DNA of 64,000 nucleotides from Embiotoca jacksoni (lineage: Eukaryota > Chordata > Actinopteri > Embiotocidae), in assembly GCA_022577435.1 (NCBI GenBank), contig JAKOON010000018.1, positions 5,038,656-5,102,655 on the forward strand, given 5' to 3'. Below are positions 22,803-33,842 of the stretch, piece by piece. Each line of letters begins with the position of its first letter. The first letter of the stretch is position 1. Position numbers and translations under genes: made by a program. The notes under the pieces are model-generated. The model ran no database searches and was not told the origin of the DNA. It saw only the letters and a list, made by a program, of their open reading frames with translations.

Positions 22803-25623
22803 GTCAAACAGTGATGACTACCAAACACCTTCAAAACAGAAAAAGGAGTCACACATGTTTCACTGTTGTAATGAGTGGTGATGTCTACCAGTTCATATCT
22901 GACAAAAAACAGCTTTGTTTTGCTTTGCTGTGTAAAACAAGTGAGAGTCCTTCTGGTACCCATGAAAGCTTGTGTTTGATGGTGAGCTTTGCTGTTCTTG
23001 GCGTTGGAATTCTGTAGAAGTCCAATTAACCACCTGGCATTTGTTTGTGTCTTCTTGGCCCACAAAGAGTTTTCAGAAATGGAGGTGCAGCCCCTCTACC
23101 TAAAAGCCTGCCTCTCTAAAGACCACCGCTCTTTTTCTTTCTGTTTTTTATATCAGCACCACACTGAAAAGAAAGATTGTTTACAGGAAGAAATAAGTTG
23201 AAATTAGAGCTGCTCATTAGAGCTGTCCTGTTAAAGGAATCCACAATTAAAGAAGCCTGCTGTTGTTTTCCTTTTGGAGAAGGAACTGGTTACTGTACAC
23301 AGCTAGACTTTTTATGTCCATGTACCATTCTGTCATAAGTGCTGGTGTTAGACAGAAGAGACAATTGTGCTGTCCTGAAATTTTCAGAGAGTTTAAAGTG
23401 AGTTTTCTCTCTACAACAGTACTCTTGTGGTGAGTCCTTGATAGAGACAGAAATAACAATCAAACTGCTGTATCAGTTTCCACCAGGATATAAAATTAAC
23501 ATTACAAACAATGCATCCACAACACCTCCTCCCTGCACAGGCTCTCTGTGGAGCTGGAAGAAAAATAAGAACAGGCAAAGAGAAGAAAAGAATCTTTCAC
23601 CTTTGGGCTGTATGCTAATTTAAATTATCTAACTAGTATCAGATTTGGAAGTGCATGCTGAAAGTGAAGTGAATAAAGAGGAACGCTGGTTCACGGATGA
23701 TGTGAGAATGAGTCAGTGAGAGAGGGACCCGATACGGACTCTCATTATCATAAGCCATATGCCTGCAGCCTGTGGAGTGGCTGCAAGGTAAATAAAGCTG
23801 ATGACAAACAACATTTCACATACGACCGATACCGCCCCCTCACTCCTCTCCGTTCTCAGCAGAACAACACAGGCTGCTAAACAAATTAGCATCAACTGGC
23901 TGATACATTTGTAATCTATTCTGAGCATGGCAAACAATACAAATTGGATTTCTAATTTATCCTGACTCATTTATGCAAAGCAAGTGTAATGGAGTGTTGC
24001 CACGGTAACCACTTTGGTACATAGCAACTTTCATGACAGAGCTCAGAAATACCTTTATCTTCAGTCCTCAACAGGAATTGGTATCAAAGTGTGTGATTTT
24101 GTGGAAAATGAGTTTCACATATTTGAATTTTCGCAAAACTCTCTGCTCCACTTATCTCAGTACGCTCAACACACCACACACACACACACACAACACAACA
24201 AATCAAACACTCTAACTCTCTCTGAGGTTTTGTAATGGCTGAAAATACACACACCAATATGCACAAACACAAAGAGGAAATGGCCATCTCTGGAAAGACA
24301 ACAGGTGACTCTCAAAGAGCTGACTCTTTACACTCGCCTCAGGCAGGCATCAGCCATTGATTAGACAGATTAATTACAGGATAGCTCCCAGTCACCACCT
24401 TTTTGCAGCCAGGAAATGAAAACAAAAATCTGCTCCTGAAGCAAATTATCATTTAAAAAAAGAAAAACAAAAAGAACACAGAATCGATGGCAAGGCCTCA
24501 CAATGCAAACAAAAAAAGCCCTCACTCTTTTGATTATCTAACTCCCAAGAACAACAAACCCAATTAATGTTATCGTTTTCTGGCTCCATTGAACCATTTT
24601 CTCCATCCGAGATAACCTAGAGACACCAAACATTCTGATAAATGGGCCGTAAACTCCTATCTGCTAAAATAACAACACTGCCTAATGTGTCCACTAGGAT
24701 GCTTATCACAATGTAATCATTATTGTGTTTGCACTGAGATTACGATGTAGGTCAGTGCTGCGCACAGAGTATTATGTTCATTATTTAGTTTTAGTCTTTC
24801 AAGTGTTTTTCTCATCCAGTCAAATGGGAGGAGTGGTTGGTGCTTGGCTGCACTGGGAATCTTAAGTATATATTTTCCTACATCAGTGTTGAATTGCTGT
24901 TCGAGAGGTAATCGACTTTCACTTTTTAATTCTAGTCGTGTTATTGGGGATTAGATCCAGTGGCCCTTTGTTCTCTACATTAATAAGAATGTGATGGGCA
25001 TATTGCTGATTAGTGTCTTTAATTAAGTTAATAGAGCAGTGGCATATGTACTTTTTCAAGAGTATCAGATTGGCTGTGATTATACAGTACATTCTTTCAT
25101 CACATCAGATGACTACATTATAAAAAAAGTAATTTCCTAGTAATTTCCTGATTAGCATAAACACAGTAATAATGGCAAGAGGAAAAGAGAGCAAACACTT
25201 TTTCACCAAACATAATGTATAAAAGAGGACTACTCACTTTGTAAAAATTTAAGTGAAGCAGGAAAGTGACATGATTGAAAGAAACTGTAGATGAAATTAA
25301 CTACCTGGTTTAAACTTTTCCCGAAAGCAAGAAATGAAATCACTAACAGCTAACAATGATACAACTGACTGTCCCAACCTCTCAATTTATGTTGCAATGC
25401 CTATTAAGTTGTCCATGGTCCTACTGTACTGTAGGACATATAGACATGATAAGGTTGGCAATTTCTCCCAGGATTGTCAGGGTTTGGATTTCTCAACAAT
25501 GCTGCATGAGGCTCTAATAAAACGTATATTCTCCATTGAAAAGAGTTTGGAGCTTTGTTTCTTGTTTCATCAGCTCAATTATATTGTTTAGAATACAAAC
25601 ATTAAAGAAACTGTTTGTCCTTG
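22803..25623. other. Unique non-coding sequence
   Basis: No gene is recognised. A short CA microsatellite (24175-24192) and A-rich runs near 24450 are the only repeats seen. Confidence 0.5.
24175..24192 (+). repeat. (CA)n microsatellite
   Basis: A short uninterrupted CA run, continued by imperfect ACAACA units. Confidence 0.9.
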
Positions 25624-25916
25624 TACAACGGGCAGTCAAAAAGATATGAGACTGTTCCTATTATGCGCGAACACAGCACACAGCCGTGATGTGATTGGAG
25701 CAGGGGGGAGCTATAACCTTTGTGATTAAGCATTCCGAGTTACATCGCTTGATCAACATCAGCTCCTGAGTTACAAACACGGGGTCGCATGCATCTGCAG
25801 TTTCACCATGGAAAGAGAGCACTCCATTCAATTTGTGTGGAACTAGTAAATCGGCAACAGTGACTCATGAAATACCTCAGAAATGCTGCAGCAACGCGTA
25901 GGGTGATGGTGCGAAA
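25624..25916 (+). pseudogene. Mariner-like element: 5' terminus and start of transposase
   Basis: The piece starts at TA with the terminal repeat CAACGGGCAGTCAAAAAG and shares GAGACTG with the copy at 698. The leader GCTTGATCAACATCAG also occurs on the minus strand of the copy at 40.1-40.6 kb. The transposase start is ATGGAAAGAGAGCACTCC (25809-25826). With one frame change the protein reads SKSATVTHEIPQK, corresponding to the N-terminal mariner motif LGKSATETxEMLQ, part of the DNA-binding helix-turn-helix region. Stops and a frameshift disrupt it, and the catalytic DD(34)D core is absent. It ends abruptly where the long repeat at 25917 begins. Confidence 0.78.
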
Positions 25917-27130
25917 GTCCTATTGTTATTCAAGGAATTATTTTTCTCGTTCCTTATTCTTTATACAAATTAATTGCCTTTTTGGAGGCTTTATCATATT
26001 CAAAAACTCATGAAAGTTGGTACACACATCTCTCCTGGCGAAAAATGTCGTATTCTAGTGGATTCGCAAGTGGATTCGCTAGCGCCCCCTAAAGAGATGC
26101 CCCGGCAGCTACATTTACCTACATGTACGAAATCCGGTGGATGTACAAAAAAGTTACATTGCACCATTACGTCAACTCAACAGGAAGTCCACCATTTTGA
26201 ATTTAGTCACGATTTTTGGCGATTCACACATGTTGTACTTTAGCGAACTCCTCCTACAGATTTTGTCAGACCGACTTGGAATTGAGTCAGTTAACTCTTA
26301 ACATGTTTGGGATTAAAAGTTATCAAAATAATTTGTTTTCATCAATGGGTGTGCCCGTGGCGTGACGGCCAATTTGAGCGTCTCGCCATGAAACTACAAA
26401 TGGCTGTAAATCTTATGTACATGGACTGACCTTCTCCAAACGTAACAGGTATGATAACAGTCCGGCCCTGAAGACACCTGTATGGTAATATTCACTCATA
26501 GTCATAGCGCCCCCTAGTGACACCTGGAAATGACACTTTTCATACTTTCACATACTACGTCGAGCTGGTTGATCACATGAACCTAAAGTCAGGTCAGAAT
26601 AGCCTAAACATGTGGTTGATCATATATTGAGAATTCTGTTCTACTCTGTCAAAGGGCGTCGCCGTGGCGATGCGGCAAAGTTTGATGTTTTGCCGTGACA
26701 CAGGAAGTTGATGTTTAAGGTCAAAGGATGCTTGAAACCTCACAAAACATGGCACATACATCCGGCGTGGTGAGATGATACAGCTGATGTGTTTTGCGAG
26801 TTGGCGTGGCCAAATGGCTCGCTAGCGACCTCTAAACAGATGCCCCAGCAGCTACATTTACATACATGCACGAAATTCGGTGGACATGTGTATCACATTG
26901 AGATGGACAAACAAGTTCCAATGCATCATTACGTCAACTCAACAGGAAGTCCGCCATTTAGAATTTAGTTGCCATTTTTACCAATTCACACGTTGTACTT
27001 TAACGAATTCCTCCTACAGATTTTGTTGGACTGACTTGAATTGAGTCTGAGTACTCTTAACATGTTTGGAATTACAAGTTATCAAAAATAATATGTTTTC
27101 GTCGATCGGTGTGCCCATGGCGTGGCCGCC
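25917..27130. repeat. Long-unit teleost repeat, about 1.6 copies in tandem (period 743-760 bp)
   Basis: Unit landmarks recur in order. GCTAGCG with CAGCTACATTTAC occurs at 26078 and 26821. CAACTCAACAGGAAGTCC is at about 26170 and 26935, GAACTCCTCCTACAGATTTT at about 26244 and near 27004 (with one change), and GTGTGCCC with GGCGTG at 26349 and 27109. The spacing is 743-760 bp. The second unit has extra sequence around ATGTGTATCACATTGAG and is cut at 27130. The start at 25917 (TCCTATTGTTATTCAAGGA) and the end at 28330 match the termini I remember for this family. It is non-coding, and open frames within it are incidental. Confidence 0.75.
26505..26527 (-). promoter_or_regulatory. Strong CTCF-like motif inside the repeat
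   Basis: On the minus strand the sequence contains TCACTAGGGGGCGCTA, which differs from the canonical vertebrate CTCF core (CCACTAGGGGGCGCTA) at a single position. A weaker relative occurs on the minus strand at about 26080-26093 (TTAGGGGGCGCTAG). Binding is an inference from the motif alone. Confidence 0.5.
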
Positions 27131-27141
27131 AAAAAGTGACC

Positions 27142-27190
27142 CAAAAGTCATTCAAAAATCATGTCATTCAAAAAAGGACATGATTTTTTT
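27142..27190. repeat. Imperfect palindrome next to the minisatellite
   Basis: AAAAATCATGTC and GACATGATTTTT form 12-bp inverted arms around about 11 bp, followed by AAGTCATGAC. This marks the start of the low-complexity block. Confidence 0.7.
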
Positions 27191-27224
27191 TTTTTAAGTC
27201 ATGACAAAGGGGGGGACTGAGCCC

Positions 27225-27285
27225 CAAACCTTCTAGCTGAGGGGCAGCATTGCTAACCACTGCACCATCTATCTTTCCATGAGAT
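27225..27285 (-). repeat. tRNA-like module 1 in the satellite block
   Basis: On the minus strand it reads GGTGCAGTGGTTAGCA, then CTAGAAGGTTTGGGGCTCAG. The order matches the A-box/B-box head of fish tRNA-derived SINEs (TGGTTAGCA, then a GGTTC-like box). It is degenerate and not a functional tRNA. Confidence 0.5.
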
Positions 27286-27576
27286 AAACAGCATTGTGAC
27301 AAAACTTTGGCTCACTGCAACCTATAACTCCACCGTCCAGGGATTCCCCTTAATAAGCCACATGGTTAACAGAGAGCAAATTCCTCTAAGGGTAAACCAC
27401 ATGGGTTTGGGATTGTACATGCAGTCATACTAATACCAAACCAAAGGTCAACAACAATACAAAAATAATTCCTTGGATAACAATAGTGCTTTCACACCTT
27501 CAGTGCTTGGGCCATAATAAAAATCCCCCAAAAGAGACTTTTTCTTTTATATTTCGGACAACATGCTATAGTATGA

Positions 27577-27640
27577 CACAGTTGTGCACTGGTTAGAGCA
27601 GTTGCCTGTGATAAGTAACTTGAGGCATGCATGTCAGCTC
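27577..27640 (+). repeat. tRNA-like module 2 (deleted form)
   Basis: GTGCACTGGTTAGAGCAGTT followed after about 20 bp by GGCATGCATGTCAGCTC. Module 3, read on the minus strand, shows the same order with its B-box region intact. Module 2 therefore looks like a deletion derivative. Confidence 0.5.
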
Positions 27641-27784
27641 AGAAAAGGCCACAGTATGACTTTTTCTTTTTTTTTTTTTTTTATCAGTTTTTGGATGGCA
27701 TTTTTTTCAGTTTTCAAATACATGCTATTGTAAAAGTTTTTTTTTTTTTTTTTTTTTTTTTAATACTTTAGACAACATATAATT

Positions 27785-27875
27785 TCTTGGATCTGACATG
27801 CATGGCTCCAGTGGGAATTGAATCAATGACCTTTTGACTGAGAGGCACCCGCACTAACCAATGCACCACTGTGTT
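27785..27875 (-). repeat. tRNA-like module 3 with recognisable A and B boxes
   Basis: The minus strand reads GGTGCATTGGTTAGTGCGGG, then TCAGTCAAAAGGTCATTG, then a B-box-like GATTCAATTCC (27814-27824), followed by CACTGGAGCCATGCATGTCAG. The spacing suits an internal Pol III promoter of a tRNA-derived SINE head. It resembles the head of the element ending at 45355. Confidence 0.6.
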
Positions 27876-28277
27876 GGTGATGCTGGGACTTTCTTTTGTG
27901 CTTTTGAGAACATGCTATAATATGACTTGTATTTCATATTTTGGCCGACATCCTATAGTATGACTTTGCATTGTTTTCCAAAATATGAATATGAATTTCC
28001 AACATTTTCTCATTTTTTTACTTTTTTGTCATATTGTGGCTTTTTTTCACGTTTTGGACGGCATGTTATAGCATGCCGGCATGACTTTTTTTTCATAATT
28101 GGGATAACTTTTTTTCATATTTTGGACAAAATGCTATAGCATGACTTTTTTTTCCTACTTCGGACGACATGCTATAGTATGACTTTTTTTTCACATTTTG
28201 GACAGCATGCTATAGTATGACTTTTTTTTTCATATTTCGGACGACATGTTATAGTATAACTTTTTTTTTTTTTTTTT

Positions 28278-28335
28278 CTCCGACCCCCCGGCGTGTGAGG
28301 CCCCGCATATCACTGCTTGCAGTTTTAATTAATGT
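28278..28335. repeat. Terminal segment of the long repeat family
   Basis: CCCCGCATATCACTGCTTGC followed by AGTTTTAATTAAT is the end I remember for the same family that starts near 25917. It suggests that the minisatellite lies inside, or was captured by, one composite element. Confidence 0.55.
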
Positions 28336-31300
28336 TTGTATCTTAAACAGTATAAATCAGATGATACAAAAATAAACCACGCTTTAAACTCTTTAAATTA
28401 TGAAAATGTTGAAAAATCCTAAACCTGACAAGCCTGTGAGTCCTAGTTAAGGATGCCAAAATATAAATTTGATGTTTGGTCTGAGAATTAGTGAACTGTC
28501 AGGTCTATAGATAATTTTAACTATTCCTGAAAGACAGAAAACATGAAAATTCCCACAAGGATCACAAACAGTCATCAACTACAAAGATTGTTATTAACCA
28601 AAAACAACACTGTGTTTTTCTGTGTGTTTCAGGTTGTCGACCTTGGACAATAAAAAAGCTTACACACTACTAAGAGAGAAGAGACACAAAAGTAATCACT
28701 AGGATCTCGCTGCCCAAGGTTTGTCTAACCTTACATTTTCCACTTGACCAAACATCTGAAATTGTCCAAACCTTCACACCTGATTCAAGCAACTTGGGCA
28801 ATTTACTCAGAAAAAATGGCTGAGACACGACTCAGCCGTTTTTTCTTCTCTGTCAACAAGACGAGATGAACAAAAATAGTTACATGTGTAGCCTCGGACA
28901 CTAAAGCATGAATTTTTTGTGAAGGCAGAAAAGCTCAGTATCATGTTTACAAGTTGTCCTGCACCCTTGGTTTGTTTTTCCTTCGTGATAGAAAGTGGAA
29001 TTTGAGAAGGCAGAGGATTAGATTATCCATTTATTTTTCAGGGATTTTCTTGTAAATGTAAGAATCATCAATTGTTGATCTCTGTTTGTTTCTTCAGCTG
29101 GGGTCTGCTCCTGCTCCCACCTGTGGGACAGACAGACTGACATTGTGGCTCATGGTTCAGTGGCTTTCAGTAGATTTTTCACCAGGCAGCAGTAAATCCA
29201 CTGTGCTCATCACAGATTGGTACTGTAGGGTACAATAAACTGCACTGCACTGGGAAATCCAAAAAATAAAAAAAACATATTTCTCTATATCATTTTCTAC
29301 TTTCTATCTTGGTTCTCATTCCTAAACTCTGACCTGCTGGAATCAGTGGAGATTCATAATTTATCATAAATTGCCAACATGCTGCCAAATCCCTCAGCAG
29401 TCAATCTGTGACCTGATCTCACCCAAACATAAAGAATAGCACAGCCACTCAGGATTACATGCCGAGACTCAATGGGAAAGACCACGTGACCCAACCAGGA
29501 CGGGAGCTCTTACAAGAAGCTTAGTGATAGAAAGGTTGTTTTGGTGGATTTCATTTGATCGAGCCAAATAACAGATTTTATCCCCTATAGATCCAACAAT
29601 TAGCAATAAAAGCAGTGTCTAACTTCTTAAATGCAGCTCTGGAGGCCACGTAAAGCTTGTATCAAAAAAATAAAAAAAACAGACAACATGGAAGTAAAAC
29701 CGTCAACTTCTCTCATACAATACAGGATCAACTTCTGTTATTTTTTAGAAATTGAGGAATCAGTCTGAACGACATGGCAATTTCACTTCCTTTTATTTGT
29801 GTTTGTTGGCAGTGACTCTGAAAAGTGAAAATGCTCAAAAGCCCATCATGTTCCATTATTCAAAACAGAATGAAACAAAAAGCAAATGTTGGAGGTGCAA
29901 CTGAAGTCCTGTACAACAACCGTATTGACTGAGCCTCGCCCACTTAGGAGCAAGCCAATCAAAGAACTATTTTATTATGAAACACAGACAAATTACATTT
30001 GAGGTTTTGGTTGATTAATCGTAGTCCCAGATAAAGTACAAATAAAAACAACAACCATAAAACAATATTTTGGCAAAAACTACAGACAGTAAGCATAAGT
30101 AAAGTGGAAGTAATCATCTACAGGTTAGCTAGGTTGATCAGTTGAATCACCTTCCTTTAATCAGCTACAGTTTCCTTTTTTTTTTTACTGCCAAAGAACA
30201 ACTCATGAAGTTAAAACTATAATCTGCCTATCAATGTAATGTACTGCCAAGGGTGAGGTATGTCATCATCATGGATGGCACATATTTGACAAACATCACC
30301 AGACTCTTGGCTCATTTTCAGGGCCTCCATCACTGAGTCAAGTTCACAATGCGTGTCTATGTGTTTGTTCATGGTTAGCATTTACTGATGTGTATCAAGT
30401 CTCTTGTGGCAAAGGTCATGGCTGATGCTCGGTAGAGTGCTTATTCATGACATTTATCCTTTTTACTGTCAGTTAGGATCACACCCGCACAATGCCATGA
30501 TAGGTTATCCATACCATTACCGGGAGACACGGAGACGACAGGCTACAAAGACCAGGCTGCCTGAATGGGGAGATGGTAATGTGTTTACTGGGAGGAGAGG
30601 GAGAGGGAGCGGGATTGTGAAATGACAGTGAGAGAATTGAAGCTCAGCGCTGGGATTTGTCTTACATTTCCCTGACGTTGTCCCAGAGAGCTCCCCGTTA
30701 TCATCCTCGGGAAGGAAGAAATTATTTTCTATTTATTGCACTTTTATTTGGGTCTCTAGCTGGATATTTATATATTCATTTGTGCCGCCATTGCTGGTTG
30801 AGAGGGGAGCCGTGAAGTGCATCACATTAACTGTATTGACATAAACAGCTCGCCGGGTGCATTGCCTCAGCCTTTGATGAGGGTTTAAGTAGGAAGCCAT
30901 TGCGAGACTTATGGAGAAATGTTCCCACGGGATCAATAGATTAGAGCTCCAACTAATCTTAGTGAGCTCGATAGCAGCTCTCACAAGGAAAAACGGTAGT
31001 CATATCAGGAACATATGGTGCATCATCACTCCTCTCTGCCCTCAAACTGTAATTATTCTTCACTCCAATATGGGTCATGAACTAGTGAGCAGGAGTAATA
31101 GTGTCTGGTGTTTTCCATGGGTTTCACTCCGACGCTTTAAGACAATAAAAGCATCTGTACTGTGGTGTCATTGCTTTTTTTCTGCCTTTGTCATTAATTT
31201 GACATAATGTCCATTATCTTTTTAACAGCTAGTATAGACGTGACATGGTCAGGGTATACAGTAGGACTCCCTTTACACTGTGTCTGTGTAATAAAAGGTG

Positions 31301-31999
31301 GCACCATTCTGGGATTGTTCGGTGCTCCTGAATTAAAGCTTCCACAAAACGCCCTGAAACTGAGTGTATATCAAGGCTGCTATCCTGCAACAGTCATAAA
31401 TGTCCGTCCTGCATCATATCTGTTTGTTTCCTGGCAATTTGACTTTATTATACATTTTGACAAACAGCTCAAATCCGATATCTTGTGAGAGGTGGATGTG
31501 AAATTTGAGAACAAAAGGGAATGCCGACTGAATAAAGAGAAAATAACTATCTCCATTTAAATGACTTTCATATATTAATAAATTGTAACATCACATATGC
31601 TGCAAAAAGAACTTAATAAATACCAAGTTACATTATTTACCAGCATTATTAGGAAATATTACCTATTAATGCAAAATGTTCACTGACAATATATTTAATA
31701 TGTTTTCGACAACATCTGCAACAAAAGAATGATTCATTTTTTATGGTTGTGTTTATGCACTCACATTATTGTAGTTAGGAAAAGGTTGTGGTCTCAGTTT
31801 ATAATTTAAAAGATTAAAGTTCCTCTCCTGGTATTGATCAAACCCCAAAAACGAATCTCTTTTCGTCAAAATTACATATTTAGAAAATGTTACTCTTTCT
31901 CTTTCAAATACCTTTGAAGTGGCTTTGTTTCATTCAGTGACTCTACGTAATGAGTCTCTGCCTTGATTTCCACATCTCTGCCACTCGTTGCAGCTCCAT
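28336..31999. other. 3.7 kb unique non-coding, possible regulatory core
   Basis: No gene or transposon is recognised. The part at 30380-31200 has balanced composition with ATTTATTG, TTTATT, TGACAG and TAAT sites and no simple repeats. It reads like a conserved non-coding element, but that cannot be shown from one sequence. Confidence 0.45.
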
Positions 32000-32237
32000 C
32001 ATATATAAACCTGTATTTATTTATTTTATTTGTCTTTGTATATATAGTCTGTGTGTGTATTTATTCATTGCTCTTATTTTTTCTAAAATAATTATATTTT
32101 ATGTATCTTATTTTATTGTATTTGTAAATTTTTTCATAATGTGTGTACCTTTTTTGTGTTTCTACGCTGCTGTGACGACTAAATTTCCCCACTGTGGGAT
32201 TAATAAAGTCTAAATCTAATCATCTAATCTAATCTAA
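32000..32237 (+). mobile_element. LINE 3' end with ATCTA-type tail
   Basis: An AT-rich 3' untranslated stretch ends in TTTCCCCACTGTGGGATT then AATAAAGTCTAAATCT and repeated ATCTA units (about 32207-32237). The TCCCC-loop-GGGA hairpin followed by AATAAAG and a short tandem tail is typical of 3' ends of fish non-LTR retrotransposons. The fragment at 47385 on the minus strand has the same hairpin and signal with a different tail. No ORF2 sequence is visible upstream, so the copy is truncated. The 5' limit is uncertain. Confidence 0.72.
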
Positions 32238-33490
32238 AGGCACGAAGCAAAACTGTTTTTTCAGTAAGCACATGTAGGCTACAACAAACAATAAGCACCC
32301 AAGATGCCAGCCACTGGAAGATTGCCCACAATCAGTCTTAAGTAATACAATAATAATTTGAATTCCTTTTTCTTTTGTCCCACCCATATAACTACTAACT
32401 ACCTGCTCCCTGAGTGAGGTGGCCAGTATGTGACAGATCCAAGGTGACGTACTCAGGACAGAGGCCCAATTAGATGTCTCAGTGGGGAGTGAACCTCTGC
32501 ACCATTCATCACGCCATTTCAATTAAAGCCATCTAAGAAATGATTAAATAATCAGCTGAGGGCTAATGGAGCCATATATCCTTGTTATGGGAGGACATTG
32601 GTCATCGGCTTGGGAATGTCTGGCCAGTGCCAGATGTCACGCAGCGATGCCAAACAAGGGAGACTGATGATCGAAAGGAGGGAGGACGGTAGGGGGAAAC
32701 AAAGAAAAGCATTATCAGGCGGGGGGGGGGGTGTGAATGTAAAAAGGAAAAGTTCTCCCTCTGTGATTTCGGTTGCATTGTGGAAACACTTCATGCTCAT
32801 TTTAATGCCTCTCACATGTGCACTCAGGGTTGATGCTGCAGACTGAGGCAAAACGATGAGGTCAACAGTCCAACATGCATCAGTGGACAGCGAGGGGTGA
32901 CAGGAAATGTCACGAGTGTTTGTTTGTTTGCGGTAATGTGAAGTCCTGTCCCTGTCAGCAGTACACAGCTTCAGAATACAGCCATTTAACGGCAACGTGC
33001 CGGATTAAAGTGTTTGTTATGGACGGTGACGGAGAGAAACAAACAGATTAAAATACTTTTCTGCTTTCTTCACACACAGTCCAACGGAAATATCCATTTC
33101 AGTGGCTTTAATATTTTCCAAGACCCTGGTTTAACTCTAAACTTAATTTAAAAAATAATTACAACAACTTCTCTTTGGAAGTACTTACGACAGCCCATTA
33201 TTCCAGAGTTAATCTGCTCATACAGACTTTTTATTGCAAAAACATAACACGCACGCACACGCAGCCACGCACAGAGCCACGTACAGTCGGAGCAGCTGGG
33301 TTAAATAGCTGTCATTATCAGGCTGTGTGGCTGCAGAATGGAGGTGACCCTGGACAGCTCTCCATCTTCCTGCTCTACTGCTGCACATTAATGGTTAATT
33401 GATGTCACAGGGGACTGCTGATCAAAGGCTTTCCAAAGCAGCCCCCTTTTTCAAGCATGCTCCACTGCTATTCTATTAGCAAGGCGGGCA
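32238..33490. other. Unique non-coding sequence with an 11-G run
   Basis: No gene is recognised. An 11-G homopolymer lies at 32721-32731. The 136-codon minus-strand frame (32585-32995) crosses this run and encodes a proline tract from it, which argues against a real protein. Confidence 0.5.
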
Positions 33491-33499
33491 TGTCAGGCT

Positions 33500-33676
33500 G
33501 AGGTGGGGTGGGGTGGGCGGGACAGCAGTGGTAGGGAGGTGGGGCGGGGTGCTGGGGTTGTTGTTCCCGTCCTTCTCTTCTCACTCATCTCTGTACTAAA
33601 CAGATACCTCCCAACCCACACACACACACACCGCCCTCCCTCCTCCATGATAATTAGCCCCTGCCATACAGGGAGC

Positions 33677-33710
<34 letters not shown>

Positions 33711-33842
33711 GAGCTGCCACCGTATCTGCAGCTTAAAGCGCTGGTGTTCTGACAGCCATCAGCAGAAATAGAGGCAAATCTTATTTACCTCACTGGGTTT
33801 TCATCACCCCCCCCCCCCACCCCTTGCCCACCCCCACCCCCC
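33500..33842. repeat. G-rich, CA-microsatellite and C-rich cluster
   Basis: A GGTGGGG-type G-rich stretch (33502-33552) is followed by CA runs at about 33616-33631 and 33678-33708, and a C-rich tract (33806-33842, including 12 C). Simple sequence only. Confidence 0.92.

Larger units (their letters stand above)
27550..28277 (+). repeat. 38-bp minisatellite, degenerate, with T-tracts
   Basis: The core CATGCTATAGTATGACTTTT, followed by T-rich sequence and CATATTTTGGACGA, recurs. Recognisable starts are at about 27562, 27721, 27911, 27949, 28062, 28130, 28168, 28206 and 28245. Intact neighbours are 38-39 bp apart, and the other gaps are mostly near multiples of 38. A 35-T run (27737-27771) and tRNA-like modules interrupt the array. 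There is no coding potential. Confidence 0.88.

Noticed and set aside
25974..26243. 89-codon frame in the long repeat
   Set aside because: The same DNA recurs at 26.8-27.1 kb as a non-coding repeat unit, so the frame is incidental.
32585..32995. 136-codon minus-strand frame
   Set aside because: It crosses an 11-G run that creates a proline tract. No known family.
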